Source of the DNA: Halieaceae bacterium | GTDB taxonomy: Bacteria; Pseudomonadota; Gammaproteobacteria; Pseudomonadales; Halieaceae | DNA: 57,999 bases | Assembly (NCBI GenBank): GCA_902613175.1 | Contig: CACMGJ010000011.1 | Span: 1-57,999 of the forward strand | Direction: 5' to 3' | Shown: piece after piece, positions 25,892 through 34,740 of the stretch | Numbering within the stretch: position 1 is the first letter of the stretch | Layout: each line of letters opens with the position of its first letter | Position numbers and translations under genes: made by a program | Notes under the pieces: model-generated | What the model was told of the DNA's origin: nothing | The model's input: the letters and a program-made list of their open reading frames with translations, nothing else | Database searches by the model: none

Positions 25892-26674
25892 TTAATAGTA
25901 GAACTGAATCCACTGCGATACTTGGCTGCAGGATTCGATGCGAACTGGCAAAGGTGATCTCCAATTGCAGGCTACGGTGCCCGTCTTCGAAAACCACGAG
26001 CTCTCGAGCTCATACGTACAGTTATAGATAACGTCGGGATTGAAAAAAGGCATCTCTGAAGTATGGATGGTTAGACGATCACTCTGTTGGGTGCTTTTAC
26101 TCATATCGATCAGCGCCACAACCTCTTTGACAATCATGGGATGCCGATAACCCTGCGTGACTAACGTCATGACGCTCTTGTTTAAAGCAATGCTCTCATT
26201 TAAATCGCTGGGTGTGTCATCCCAAATGTCGTTCGTCGTTTGCCAACCTAGAGACGTCAAACAACCCTTCGCGTCTCTGGACTCTCTGTAGTTTGTCATT
26301 GTCGCGGCCGACGCCATTTTCCAGAATCCCACGTTTAAACCGCTGCGTCGGGTAATGTTGCTCTGGGCAGTCGGGCCCGATGTTACCGCGGCGTTGTACC
26401 CTTCAACGCTCACCTTTGCTGCCCCATTGATTTGGCGAACACCGTTGAATGAAAAGTGTACGTCGGGTACGGGAATCCACCGGTCAGCCGCTCGCTGGCA
26501 AAACGCCTGCTCTTGCTCAAAAAACGTGTGCTGTAGATGAATTGGAAGGCTGGCGTTGAACCATCGTTCATCACCGAGATTATGGTTAACACTCGAACAG
26601 CTGGTAAAGAGGGCAAGCAAGCTCAGCCCTGACAGCCTCAATCCAAACATGGTTCGCCAGCCTAATTGCGACAT
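25892..26674 (-). CDS. Orphan predicted lipoprotein, 260 residues
   Basis: I do not recognise this protein. The N-terminus has a hydrophobic stretch, LRLSGLSLLALFTSCSS, that looks like a lipoprotein signal with cleavage before Cys, although Phe at -3 is not typical. The rest contains several Cys, Trp and Tyr, including FCQRAADRW, GCLTSLGW, YNCTYELESSWF and a YY end, consistent with a disulfide-linked beta domain at the envelope. An alternative start is the Met at 26650. It lies 99 bases upstream of the start of the carotenoid oxygenase gene, same strand, and 51 bases after the kbl stop. A direct link to either is not shown. Confidence 0.65.
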   Translation of the reverse strand: MSQLGWRTMFGLRLSGLSLLALFTSCSSVNHNLGDERWFNASLPIHLQHTFFEQEQAFCQRAADRWIPVPDVHFSFNGVRQINGAAKVSVEGYNAAVTSGPTAQSNITRRSGLNVGFWKMASAATMTNYRESRDAKGCLTSLGWQTTNDIWDDTPSDLNESIALNKSVMTLVTQGYRHPMIVKEVVALIDMSKSTQQSDRLTIHTSEMPFFNPDVIYNCTYELESSWFSKTGTVACNWRSPLPVRIESCSQVSQWIQFYY

Positions 26675-26725
26675 TCCTTGGTAGGTTAGCGACCAAAACT
26701 GCCTAGGACTTGAGTGTAATACGAC

Positions 26726-27919
26726 TCAGGCAGCCAGCTCGTCCCGTGCAGTCGCAAAAGCAGCAACGGCCTTGTCGAGGTCCGCCTTGGTGTGCCCTGC
26801 TGAGATTTGTACACGAATGCGCGCTTTACCTTGCGGCACCACGGGGTAGAAGAACCCAATGGCAAAGATATCGAGTTCCAGCAGGCGCTCTGACATTTGT
26901 TGTGCGACGACGGCATCACCTAACATTACAGGCACGATGGGGTGATCGCCTTCAGGCACAGCGAAGCCGTTTTCTTGCATCTGCGCACGAAAATAATGCG
27001 TGTTTTCTTCAAGCCGATCCCGCAGTGCGGTCGATGCTTCCAGCATGTCGAGCACTTTCAGGGACGCCGCGCAAATGGAAGGCGCAAGCGTATTTGAGAA
27101 GAGATAAGGCCTTGAGCGTTGACGTAATAAGTCGACGATCTCCTGTCGGGCCGAGGTGTAGCCACCTGAGCCACCGCCAAGCGCTTTGCCAAAGGTTCCA
27201 GTGATAATGTCGACTCGATCCATGACGCCGCAGTACTCGTGAACACCGCGACCGGTGGCGCCCATAAAGCCCGTCGCGTGACAGTCGTCGTGGTGAACCA
27301 TGGCGTCGTATTTATCTGCGAGGTCGCAGATCTTATCGAGTTGCGCGATGGTGCCGTCCATCGAAAAAACACCGTCTGTGGTGATGAGGATTCTACGCGC
27401 ACCCTTGTCTCGCGCGGCCTTCAACTGGGCCTCAAGATCGGACATGTCGTTGTTGCGATAGCGGTAGCGCGCGGCTTTGCAGAGCCGCACACCATCGATG
27501 ATTGACGCGTGATTAAGCTCATCTGAAATCACGGCGTCTTCAGGGCCAAGAATGGTCTCGAACAGACCTGTATTGGCATCGAAGCAGGCAGCGTAGAGAA
27601 TCGTGTCCTCCATGCCGAGGAAACGAGACACGCGCTCCTCGAGTGTCTTGTGAATCCCTTGAGTGCCACAAATGAACCGAACAGACGCCAAGCCGAAGCC
27701 CCAGGTGTTCAAACTGTCGCTCGCCGCCTCCTTAACTTCGGGGTGGTTGGCCAGTCCAAGATAATTGTTAGCGCACATGTTGATGACATTAGACCCATCA
27801 GCCAGCGTGATGTCGTTTTTCTGGTCAGAGGCAATAACACGCTCTGTTTTCCAGAGCCCCGCCTCTTTGATGCCAGCAATTTCGTCAGCGAAGCTGCCTT
27901 TTGCCGCTTGGTAGCTCAT
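26726..27919 (-). CDS. kbl: 2-amino-3-ketobutyrate coenzyme A ligase
   Basis: Kbl is a cytosolic PLP enzyme that cleaves 2-amino-3-ketobutyrate with CoA to glycine and acetyl-CoA, the second step of threonine breakdown. [14 protein letters not shown] near the N-terminus, the [10 protein letters not shown] block and [14 protein letters not shown], which holds the PLP lysine, are all present. The start is taken at 27919 (MSYQAAKG), giving 397 residues like the family; an upstream in-frame Met would run back into tdh. Its ATG begins one base after the tdh stop, so the two are coupled, matching the tdh-kbl operon order known widely. Confidence 0.93.
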   Translation of the reverse strand: MSYQAAKGSFADEIAGIKEAGLWKTERVIASDQKNDITLADGSNVINMCANNYLGLANHPEVKEAASDSLNTWGFGLASVRFICGTQGIHKTLEERVSRFLGMEDTILYAACFDANTGLFETILGPEDAVISDELNHASIIDGVRLCKAARYRYRNNDMSDLEAQLKAARDKGARRILITTDGVFSMDGTIAQLDKICDLADKYDAMVHHDDCHATGFMGATGRGVHEYCGVMDRVDIITGTFGKALGGGSGGYTSARQEIVDLLRQRSRPYLFSNTLAPSICAASLKVLDMLEASTALRDRLEENTHYFRAQMQENGFAVPEGDHPIVPVMLGDAVVAQQMSERLLELDIFAIGFFYPVVPQGKARIRVQISAGHTKADLDKAVAAFATARDELAA

Positions 27920-27920
27920 G

Positions 27921-28955
27921 TCAGTCCTTCCAGTCGAGGATGATTTTACCCGACTGCCGAGAGCGCATAATGTCAAAGCCCTCTTGGAATTCGGTGTAGT
28001 GAAGTCGGTGCGTAATGATGCGTTCCACGGGGAGCCCGCTCTGAACCATCATCACCATTTTATACCAGGTCTCATACATCTCCCGGCCGTAAATGCCCTT
28101 GATGTTGAGCCCCTTGAATACGACGTCGGTCCAGTTAATGCCGGTATCATCCGGCATGATGCCGAGCATGGCGATGTTGCCGCCGTTGATCATTTTGTCC
28201 AGCACATCGCGGAACGCAACGGGTGAGCCCGACATCTCGAGACACACATCGAAGCCCTCGAGTATTCCGAGGCTTTCCATGAATTCCCGGGTGATTTGCT
28301 GCTTGCTGACATTGATTGGTTTGACCTTGGGCACAATCCGCTTGGCAAGGTCGAGTCGGTATTCGTTGACGTCGGTCAGAATCACGTTCCTCGCGCCGCA
28401 ATGCCCAGCGACCATGGCAGCCATAATGCCGATGGGCCCCGCACCGGTGATGATGACGTCTTCACCCACCATATTGAACGACAGAGCGGTATGGGTTGCA
28501 TTGCCGTAGGGGTCAAAAATGGCTAGTAAGTCCGTGGGAATGTAGACGCTCGGTCTAAACACATTCGTTGCTGGAATCGCGAGGTACTCCGCGAAGGCAC
28601 CATTACGATTTACACCAACGCCTTTTGTATTCGGGCATAGGTGTAAGCGGCCGGCAAGGCAGTTGCGGCATCGACCACAAACAATATGACCCTCACCGGA
28701 CACGATGTCACCGATCGAAAGCCCAGTGACATTCTCGCCTATCTCGACAATCTCGCCTGCGTACTCATGTCCAATGACCATGGGCACTTGAATGGTTTTC
28801 TGCGCCCAATCGTCCCAGTTATAGATGTGAACATCGGTACCGCAGATGGCCGTCTTGTGAATTTTGATGAGAACTTCGTTTCCCGCAATCTCGGGAATAG
28901 GTGCGTCCTCGAGCCAAAGGCCTTCCTCGGCGCGCTTTTTGACAAGGGCTTTCAT
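27921..28955 (-). CDS. tdh: L-threonine 3-dehydrogenase
   Basis: This zinc-dependent medium-chain dehydrogenase oxidises L-threonine to 2-amino-3-ketobutyrate with NAD, feeding Kbl. Catalytic zinc ligands are in [14 protein letters not shown] (Cys38) and [12 protein letters not shown]; structural zinc cysteines are in [15 protein letters not shown]. The NAD loop is [14 protein letters not shown]. The start at 28955 (MKALVKK) matches the usual family N-terminus and has GGAAA ahead of it; the Met five codons upstream lacks a ribosome site. It is the first gene of the tdh-kbl operon and divergent from a small membrane protein gene. Confidence 0.94.
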   Translation of the reverse strand: MKALVKKRAEEGLWLEDAPIPEIAGNEVLIKIHKTAICGTDVHIYNWDDWAQKTIQVPMVIGHEYAGEIVEIGENVTGLSIGDIVSGEGHIVCGRCRNCLAGRLHLCPNTKGVGVNRNGAFAEYLAIPATNVFRPSVYIPTDLLAIFDPYGNATHTALSFNMVGEDVIITGAGPIGIMAAMVAGHCGARNVILTDVNEYRLDLAKRIVPKVKPINVSKQQITREFMESLGILEGFDVCLEMSGSPVAFRDVLDKMINGGNIAMLGIMPDDTGINWTDVVFKGLNIKGIYGREMYETWYKMVMMVQSGLPVERIITHRLHYTEFQEGFDIMRSRQSGKIILDWKD

Positions 28956-29158
28956 TTGGGTTTCCAGCATGCACGTTGTTATTGGTGGTTGTATGCGAAA
29001 AGCGCCACCTTGGATGACTCAAATTGGGTGAACAATGCATGAACCCGACGAGTATACCTTAGGTGGAAAGTTGAGTACCTGCTTCCTAAACTAAAGTGAT
29101 GGGGAAATTGCAGTAGTGCAGTTGTAGTGCAATAAAAGTTAAGCAATGGGAGGTGCTG

Positions 29159-29446
29159 TTGAGACACTTTAGCTTGTATCTGGCGACTATGGCACTGGCA
29201 GCTCGGTTTGGGAGCGGTGGCATCGATTCCCTATCTACGCTTGCTGTGGGCCTCGCAGTACTTTCGCTACTACTCCTCGGATTATCCCTGCAGTTAGTTA
29301 AGCCGGCCGAGCTGATGGGGAATCATGGATTAGACCGCAAGCTATCATCAGACGTCACGATTGCGGATGCGATTGCCATGTCACCCATCATGATTTTAGG
29401 CGTGGTCCTCGCTGCCGCGCTCTTACGTGGGATGTTTACCAGCTGA
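29159..29446 (+). CDS. Small two-helix membrane protein
   Basis: The 95-residue product has two or three hydrophobic segments: LATMALAARF near the start, LAVGLAVLSLLLLGLSLQLV, and IAMSPIMILGVVLAAALL near the end, with a short charged loop between. I recognise no family. The start is a TTG at 29159, spaced 5 bases from a strong GGGAGG ribosome site; the GTG at 29153 would overlap that site. It is divergent from tdh and 33 bases upstream of the class II aldolase gene, with which it may be co-transcribed. Confidence 0.6.
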   Translation: MRHFSLYLATMALAARFGSGGIDSLSTLAVGLAVLSLLLLGLSLQLVKPAELMGNHGLDRKLSSDVTIADAIAMSPIMILGVVLAAALLRGMFTS

Positions 29447-29479
29447 TAGGTTGGTTAGAACAGGGTTGGAAGACTAAAG

Positions 29480-30214
29480 ATGAGCAATTTGATTGACCAA
29501 CAGAAAGCAGATTTGGCTGCTTCATTTCGTTGGGCGGCGCGACTTAATTTTCATGAGGCCGTTGCTAATCACTTCTCGCTCGCGGTGAATGATGACGGTA
29601 CTCGATTCATTATGAACCCCAGCCAACGTCATTTTTCACTCATTAAGGCCAGTGACATTATTGAGCTTGATGCCAATGATCCTTGGTCATTAACTGGACC
29701 CGATGCGCCAGACGTTACGGCTTGGGGTTTGCATGGAGGTATTCATCGGTACTGTTCCCATGCTCGATGCGTGATGCATGTGCATTCAAATTACGCAACG
29801 GTGCTGGCATCGCTCGCAGACAGTAACTTACCGCCAATCGATCAGAACGCCGCCATGTTCTATAACAGGTATGTGATTGACGATAATTACGGTGGATTGG
29901 CGTTAGAGGAGGAGGGTAATCGCTGCGCACAGTTGCTCTCTGACCCAAAACATAAGGTCATGATCATGGGTAATCACGGTATTCTGGTGATTGGAGGCAC
30001 CGTTGCGGAGACCTTCAACCGGCTGTACTACTTCGAGCGAGCCGCCGCAAATTACATTCAGGCGTTGCAGACTGGACGGCCCCTTCGTGTGCTCGCTGAT
30101 GAGGTTGCTGAGAAGACAGCCCAGCAATTGGAAGAGTATCCAGAGCAAGACGAGAGGCATTTTTCAGAATTGAAGTCTATATTGGATCACGAAGGGTCCG
30201 ACTATGCGGACTGA
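29480..30214 (+). CDS. Class II aldolase/adducin family protein
   Basis: This belongs to the zinc-dependent aldolase/epimerase/adducin fold that includes fuculose- and rhamnulose-phosphate aldolases. The zinc His pair is in VMHVHSNYATVLA, and MIMGNHGILVIGGTV holds the third His. Active-site Glu is not evident at the usual position, so decarboxylase, epimerase or an uncharacterised role are all open; proteins of this length (244 residues) near short hydrophobic ORFs are commonly left as class II aldolase family. It is followed 49 bases later by a small membrane protein ORF. No sugar kinase or isomerase accompanies it. Confidence 0.77.
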   Translation: MSNLIDQQKADLAASFRWAARLNFHEAVANHFSLAVNDDGTRFIMNPSQRHFSLIKASDIIELDANDPWSLTGPDAPDVTAWGLHGGIHRYCSHARCVMHVHSNYATVLASLADSNLPPIDQNAAMFYNRYVIDDNYGGLALEEEGNRCAQLLSDPKHKVMIMGNHGILVIGGTVAETFNRLYYFERAAANYIQALQTGRPLRVLADEVAEKTAQQLEEYPEQDERHFSELKSILDHEGSDYAD

Positions 30215-30263
30215 TGTCTGACATCGATGGGCCCTTGGGTCGCAGACCAAAGAGGTAGTGTGA

Positions 30264-30443
30264 TTGGCCAAGGCTAAGGCGCTAATAGCGCTCATCAAGC
30301 TATACGTAATACTCGTCGAGGTCACCCGCAGCCAGTGGGTGAAGTTCGGCGCGCGAAAGAACCCAGAGGCGGGGCCGTATTTTGTCTATGTCCTCTTAGG
30401 CACGCTCGTCATCACTTTTATCGTGTTCGTGCTGAAGGAATAG
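30264..30443 (+). CDS. Small membrane protein, 59 residues
   Basis: A TTG at 30264, preceded by an AGAGG ribosome site about 8 bases away, opens a 59-residue frame. It has an amphipathic or hydrophobic start (ALIALIKLYVILVEV), a basic middle (FGARKNPEAG) and a C-terminal hydrophobic segment, YFVYVLLGTLVITFIVFVL, ending KE. That arrangement and the clean spacing after the class II aldolase gene suggest a real, co-transcribed membrane peptide. I do not recognise the family. Confidence 0.5.
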   Translation: MAKAKALIALIKLYVILVEVTRSQWVKFGARKNPEAGPYFVYVLLGTLVITFIVFVLKE

Positions 30444-30711
30444 TTGCCAGCACGACTCATTACACATGAACGTGGATTGTCATGCGTTTGACGTGCTAAG
30501 TGCGAGCAAAAATTTCAGGCTCTGCTAGTCTTAAAGGCAAAGAATAACCACATAGGTGTGGCGTGCGAGCCCTTCTCTTTCTTGTTTTTGCAGTCTCCTC
30601 TTTTGCCGTAAAGGCCACCCCTCAACCGTTATATTGCTTCACAGCAGTGTAGGCATACTCCGCCGGCACCACAAAGATTCAGGCCTGTGTCCACTCCTTG
30701 CCGATGTGAAA
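30444..30711 (+). other. Gap with a possible gene remnant
   Basis: 268 bases between the small membrane protein and the convergent transporter. A GTG at 30563 opens a 29-codon frame whose start reads like a signal peptide (LLFLVFAVSSFA) and then stops at a TAG (30650-30652); the same frame continues to 30709. It may be a remnant of an exported protein gene, but the evidence is weak. Nothing else stands out. Confidence 0.3.
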
Positions 30712-32031
30712 TCACGCTGGCGAGTGCTTGATTTCAGTAAGTTTTTCTTTGGTGAGTGGGTAGCGATGCAGTGGTATGTAGGTCAGTGCCATTGCTGTTA
30801 CCGGCACAAAGCAAAAAATCAAAAGCAGGCCATCGACGGCTGTTTGCGAATTCGCGGCACCGGGCGTGAAGTCAAAAAGTGTGTCTGCAGTCGTCAGTGT
30901 AAAACCAACGGCCAGTGCCCCACCCAATTTACTGATAGTCCCGAGTAGCGCGAAGTACATGCCCGCACGCTTTTGCCCCGTCTTTAGCTCATCGATATCT
31001 GTAAGGTCAGCCATCAGCGAGTGAAGCAGCGTGGGTGTGGCGCCAAAAGCCAGTCCTGCTAGGAAGGTGTAGCTCCAAAATAATCCGACATTCCCTGGTT
31101 CAGCCACAAAAAACAAACCGCTTTGAAGCACCATGGTGTAACCCATAGCCAGTTTGATTGCACCCACTTTACCCACGCGATAGGTCAGTTTCAGCCAAGC
31201 GGGCATGGCAAGAAACCCAGCAACAAAGTAAAGGAGCAGTGCCATACTCGCTTGGTCCTGGAGATCGAACGCATAACTAGCGACAAAAATGTACAGAGCA
31301 GCGGTCGCTGAGATGGCAAACGATGTGGTGAAGTCCGCGATGAGTAAGCGCCAGAGTAAGGGGTTCGATCGGAGTATGCCGAGAAAATCTCGCCAACCCG
31401 GCGCCTCTTTACGTTCGGTAACCTTGTCAGGCACGAAAACGAGCGTGGCTACGACCGTTATGGGAAATAAGATCAGGCAGAAGAGCCCCATACCTGCCAC
31501 CTTTGCAGGCGTGCTTGATTCACCAAAGAAATCCATAGTCGCGGGAATCGCTAGCACGAGTATCATCCCAATAATGATGAAGATCTCTCGCCAGCCGAAG
31601 AGCTTGGACCGCTCGTCGTAGTCATTTGCAAGGAAAGTGCCCCAGGAGTTGTGTGCGATATTCAGCATGGTGAAGCCGAGATACAGCACCAACATCCAAA
31701 CCCCGAGGTAAAAAGCGGTGACGTCCCCTGGGTTAGGGATGAATACCTTATAGACGGCGAGCATGACCATGGGTATGGCCAGTGCAACCCAGTGCTTGTA
31801 TTGCCCCCATCGACTGCCGTATCGATCGATAACGATACCCATGATGGGGTCGGTCACCAGGTCCCAGACGCGTGCGATGGTAAAGATCAAGCCAACGGTC
31901 GCGAGACTGAGACCCAGGCTCCCGCTATAGAGCGGCGGCAGATAGATGGCAATCGGCATTCCCATCGCCCCGATGGGCAGTGCAACCACGGAGTAGCTTG
32001 CTAGGACTTTATTATTGATTTGACTTTGCAT
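30712..32031 (-). CDS. GPH-type (MelB-like) major facilitator transporter
   Basis: Twelve hydrophobic helices and the ARVWDLVTDPIMGIVIDRYGSRWGQYKHW block (here VWDLVTDPIMG and RWGQYKHW) mark the glycoside-pentoside-hexuronide:cation symporter family. The Asp pair in that first loop region is the one involved in cation binding in MelB. The ALLLGTISKLGGALAVG-like stretch near helix 11 is also in character. The start at 32031 (MQSQINNKV) removes an odd leader with a Met at 32082. It is the last chromosomal gene before the att site at 32192. Many marine relatives carry sugars or sulfonates, but the substrate cannot be read. Confidence 0.82.
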   Translation of the reverse strand: MQSQINNKVLASYSVVALPIGAMGMPIAIYLPPLYSGSLGLSLATVGLIFTIARVWDLVTDPIMGIVIDRYGSRWGQYKHWVALAIPMVMLAVYKVFIPNPGDVTAFYLGVWMLVLYLGFTMLNIAHNSWGTFLANDYDERSKLFGWREIFIIIGMILVLAIPATMDFFGESSTPAKVAGMGLFCLILFPITVVATLVFVPDKVTERKEAPGWRDFLGILRSNPLLWRLLIADFTTSFAISATAALYIFVASYAFDLQDQASMALLLYFVAGFLAMPAWLKLTYRVGKVGAIKLAMGYTMVLQSGLFFVAEPGNVGLFWSYTFLAGLAFGATPTLLHSLMADLTDIDELKTGQKRAGMYFALLGTISKLGGALAVGFTLTTADTLFDFTPGAANSQTAVDGLLLIFCFVPVTAMALTYIPLHRYPLTKEKLTEIKHSPA

Positions 32032-32191
32032 GCACAGAGCAGAGCAACCAGCGATGACCGTTAGAAAGTGACTGTACGGCAATCGGTTGTCAATCTAATC
32101 TGACAACTTACGATTGTGTGGCTTCTCGACCCGTGTGATCACCGCGATGGCGACACGCTAGAGAGTCAGAATCTATAAACGACAACGAGGA

Positions 32192-32221
32192 TGGTGCCCA
32201 GGGACGGAATCGAATCGCCGA
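32192..32221 (+). repeat. Left att repeat (tRNA-Phe 3' end copy)
   Basis: Thirty bases starting TGGTGCCCAGGGACGGAATC match the CCA end, acceptor strand and T-arm of the tRNA-Phe at 38780-38809, with a single T for C change. The rest of the tRNA is absent here, so this is an attachment-site duplication and not a second tRNA. Confidence 0.88.
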
Positions 32222-32273
32222 AAACCTTGATATAAATGGCTTAGATACTGCCTTGTCGTCGCAGGTTACATCA

Positions 32274-32295
32274 ATTCCTGACAAGATTCCTGACA
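32274..32295 (+). repeat. Island-end repeat, left copy
   Basis: A 22-base element made of two tandem TTCCTGACA units. The same element, with one change, is at 38701-38722, about 60-80 bases inside each att repeat and in the same orientation. It may be an arm-type recombinase binding site or the residue of a tandem insertion. Confidence 0.65.
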
Positions 32296-32355
32296 AATAT
32301 GATGAAAACCTGATCAGAAACTGGGGTCGGGGGAGGCAGAACTGTTATCACTGCC

Positions 32356-32456
32356 GCAGTAGTTCCACGCCAGACACATCAGAGGCTAATTTGAAAAAAG
32401 TAGGTCGCTAGAACAGGGTCGTGATTGTTGGCGTTTGACTGCTGTTGGTTATGGGC
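32356..32456 (+). repeat. Dispersed island repeat, copy 1 (full)
   Basis: Left half contains GCCAGACACATCAGA then ATTTGAAAAAAGTAGGTC; right half contains GTGATTGTTG and GACTGCTGTTGGTT. Full-length copies recur at 36930 and 37805 and part copies at 33671, 34206, 34834, 35487 and 35666, always between genes of the island. Confidence 0.75.
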
Positions 32457-32533
32457 GGATGCATTAGAGAGTGGTTTGAAAAAAAAGAGACCTCTGACTA
32501 CGCTAATTGCATCGAAAAAACGGAAGTGGAGTC

Positions 32534-32728
32534 ATGAAGTTAGCGTCTAGACATTTACTCCTTGTTTTATCTTTTCTTGCTTAATTGCACGCTATGGAGG
32601 ACCTTGAGAAAGGTCGCGTCGCGGCAAACGCAGAGGATTTTTAAGCGGCTTACAACAAATGGAAGCGACTTGCCGATGACGGAGATGATAATGTCGGTTA
32701 TCGCAGGGATTTTCAGCGAAGCATTTAG
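32534..32728 (+). pseudogene. Sel1/TPR-like exported protein, broken by two TAA codons
   Basis: A single frame of 64 codons runs from an ATG with signal-peptide-like residues (MKLASRHLLLVLSFLA), through a TAA at 32582-32584, the segment LHAMEDLEKGRVAANAEDF, a second TAA at 32642-32644, and AAYNKWKRLADDGDD to a final TAG. Reading through the stops gives the usual start of an exported Sel1-repeat protein (E-K-G-x-A-A then W-x-x-L-A-x-x-G-D). Only the first repeat remains, so the gene is also truncated. It lies between repeat copy 1 and the 304-residue protein gene. Confidence 0.55.
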
Positions 32729-32760
32729 CTCTATTTAACATCCAATGCGGGAGCAGGATT

Positions 32761-33675
32761 ATGAAGTGTGTATTTGGTCTGGTTCTCGCAGCCACACTAG
32801 CTTCCACCGCCTGTCATGCTGATACGGAAGTTCAGTTTCCGATGAGGAATGATCCAAACTTCAGTACCAAAGTTGAAAAGCCAAGTTTTGAGACCGAAAG
32901 CGGACCGCTGATAGTAATTGACGAAGGACACAACAACTTCTTCATCACTACTGGCCTAATACAGCCGTTATTGGAGCTACTGAAAAGTGACGGGTATCGA
33001 ATAGATTTTTCTGGTGGGCAACTTGATCCGGCAGCGCTTGATCAAGCAGACATTTTTTTGGTCATTACGCCAATGTCCTCCGCCTATACTGATTTTGAGG
33101 AAAACTACACCGAAGCCTACTCATCCGAAGAATTGGCGGTCCTTGAAGGCTGGGTTAGAGAAGGCGGAAGTTTGATCGTCTTCAGTGAACATTTCCCTTT
33201 TGACATTGCTGTTTCTGGACTACTCGAAACTTTTGGGATTTCTACGTCTATCGGAGTAACAATTGATCACGACTTTAGTAACGAAAGCGCAGGAGAGATA
33301 GTTTTTGAAGGAGAACGATTGGACAAACGTCACCCTATAGTTGCAGGCAAGAGGTCCGTGACAAAAGTTGCTAGTTATGGTGGGAGTGCTTTATCGGGAG
33401 CTGGATATATAAACATCATGAAGCTATCTGATCATTCCATGAATATCTCGAGAAATTGGATGGGTGTTGAAGGCGGACCGCTGGGCCGTGGTAACTCTCA
33501 AGGCTTAGCTGGATTTTATGGCGATGGACGAATAGCGGCCTTTGGAGATTCAAACGGCTTTGCAGCTATGATCTTCGAGGATGATATTTCCAAGGATTTC
33601 GTTGGCATGAATGATGACACCTATGACTGGCGTAACCTTGTTCTTAATACCTTCGACTGGTTGTCAGGGTCTTGA
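32761..33675 (+). CDS. Exported protein with DUF4350/GATase1-like fold
   Basis: A signal peptide (CVFGLVLAATLASTACHA) starts this 304-residue protein. The pattern LIVIDEGHNNFF, then ADIFLVITPMSS and LEGWVREGGSLIVFSEHFPFD, resembles the DUF4350 / ThuA-like class I amidotransferase fold, in which a secreted or membrane protein often lacks the catalytic Cys. The C-terminal IAAFGDSNGFAA and DDTYDWRNLVLNTFDWL segments complete that fold. No nucleophile Cys is evident, so a binding role is more likely than catalysis. The ATG has an AGGA site close by. A repeat fragment begins within the last codons of the gene. Confidence 0.68.
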   Translation: MKCVFGLVLAATLASTACHADTEVQFPMRNDPNFSTKVEKPSFETESGPLIVIDEGHNNFFITTGLIQPLLELLKSDGYRIDFSGGQLDPAALDQADIFLVITPMSSAYTDFEENYTEAYSSEELAVLEGWVREGGSLIVFSEHFPFDIAVSGLLETFGISTSIGVTIDHDFSNESAGEIVFEGERLDKRHPIVAGKRSVTKVASYGGSALSGAGYINIMKLSDHSMNISRNWMGVEGGPLGRGNSQGLAGFYGDGRIAAFGDSNGFAAMIFEDDISKDFVGMNDDTYDWRNLVLNTFDWLSGS

Positions 33676-33706
33676 TTAATGTGGCTTAGCTGCTGTTGGT
33701 TGTGGA
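33671..33706 (+). repeat. Dispersed island repeat, right half
   Basis: Contains CTTAGCTGCTGTTGGTTGTG, matching the right half of the repeat. The match begins at the stop codon of the 304-residue protein gene; the left half is absent. Confidence 0.55.
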
Positions 33707-33826
33707 TTGATACACTAAAGGTTCAATCGGAGACTTTTGGCCGGTTTGTTGCGCTACGCAAAAACATCGTTACGTTAAGACTGGCTTGTGTCAGCATACG
33801 GTTACTAATCCATAGGGAGAAACACG

Positions 33827-34195
33827 TTGACCCATAAAACGTCGATAGCAACTGTTTTATTTATTGCAATAACTGTTAGGGCTATCTCAACAAACTTCAG
33901 CGGCTTCATGGACGCTACCTCCGCAATATTCGTTTTAGTTGGAGCGCTTTGTTTCGGTATTTGTGCAAAAGGGGAATGGAATTCAGACGCAAGACTAAAT
34001 GCGTTTTCTGAGGGAGCAGTACTTAGCGGGTGGATAGGCGCCCTGCTTGGTGCAGTACTAATCGGCATAAACATAAATACACAAGGTTTAGACGCGCTAG
34101 GTCCCGCAGTCGCAGTAATGCTGTTAACGCTGATTTATGGGTATTTTGTTAAGGCGCTGGTCAGAATGGTCTTGATTTCTAGATTGGAAGAATAA
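33827..34195 (+). CDS. Small polytopic membrane protein, 122 residues
   Basis: I do not recognise this family. Four hydrophobic stretches are visible: TSIATVLFIAITVRAI, SAIFVLVGALCFGICA, GWIGALLGAVLIGI and AVAVMLLTLIYGYFV, with short loops and an acidic end. Together they resemble a MotA/TolQ-like topology in miniature, though no motif confirms it. The start is a TTG with a clear GGGAG site eight bases upstream. A repeat half-copy follows ten bases after the stop. Confidence 0.6.
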   Translation: MTHKTSIATVLFIAITVRAISTNFSGFMDATSAIFVLVGALCFGICAKGEWNSDARLNAFSEGAVLSGWIGALLGAVLIGININTQGLDALGPAVAVMLLTLIYGYFVKALVRMVLISRLEE

Positions 34196-34205
34196 CGATT
34201 GGTCG

Positions 34206-34238
34206 GTGATTGCCGTTGTCCGACTGCTGTTGGTTTTA
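34206..34238 (+). repeat. Dispersed island repeat, right half
   Basis: GTGATTGCCGTTGTCCGACT followed by GCTGTTGG matches the right half of the repeat, placed just after the 122-residue membrane protein gene. Confidence 0.6.
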
Positions 34239-34377
34239 GCTAGGGGTACTATCGTGTTTGTGGATTCCAACAGCTGCAGGTAAAACCTAATGCGGCCCGA
34301 CTTGTTTTAAGAGTTTGAGCCGCATGGTTCAGATCAAAGCTTAGACTTTTTTTACTTTAATCAATTTTAGGAAGAGC

Positions 34378-34740
34378 TTAGCTCTCTTCAGCCTCATATA
34401 AGCTAGCCGCATCGCACTGCGTAGCGTTGTTGAACTGAGCTTCAAACTTATCGAAATCTCCCGCTTCCATTTTTGAGCGAATTTGACCCCAATGAATCGG
34501 GTTTTCAAATACGTCTATGTACCGAAATGTGGTCATATCATCTGATGCAATAGCCTCTAACACGTAGCTCTGCGCTCGATAATCTGTCAACTCATTTACA
34601 TAATCCACCCAAGCGGAATTTATAGCTTTAACTTCATCTATCGTATGACCGTCTAGCAGTTTGCATGACCAGAGCAGCATCGTTGACGCATGTACGGTAG
34701 ACGTGCACAAAAGTAATGTGGCACATAGAATAGTTTTCAT
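34378..34740 (-). CDS. Small exported protein, 120 residues
   Basis: A signal peptide (ILCATLLLCTSTVHA) is followed by about 100 residues with Trp and Asp/Glu richness, including LWSCKLLDGHTIDEVKAINS and a late CDAASLY. The two cysteines could form a disulfide across the domain. The ATG has a GGAGG ribosome site. The family is not known to me; small periplasmic proteins of this kind are common cargo in island and integron arrays. It is the only intact minus-strand gene of the island. Confidence 0.6.
   Translation of the reverse strand: MKTILCATLLLCTSTVHASTMLLWSCKLLDGHTIDEVKAINSAWVDYVNELTDYRAQSYVLEAIASDDMTTFRYIDVFENPIHWGQIRSKMEAGDFDKFEAQFNNATQCDAASLYEAEES

Noticed and set aside
30563..30709. 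A short exported protein gene between the small membrane protein and the transporter
   Set aside because: It needs read-through of a TAG after 29 codons and totals only 48 codons; evidence is too weak for a gene call.
32192..32221. A second tRNA-Phe gene
   Set aside because: Only the 3' acceptor strand and T-arm part is present. The anticodon and D-arm are missing, so it is an attachment-site duplicate.
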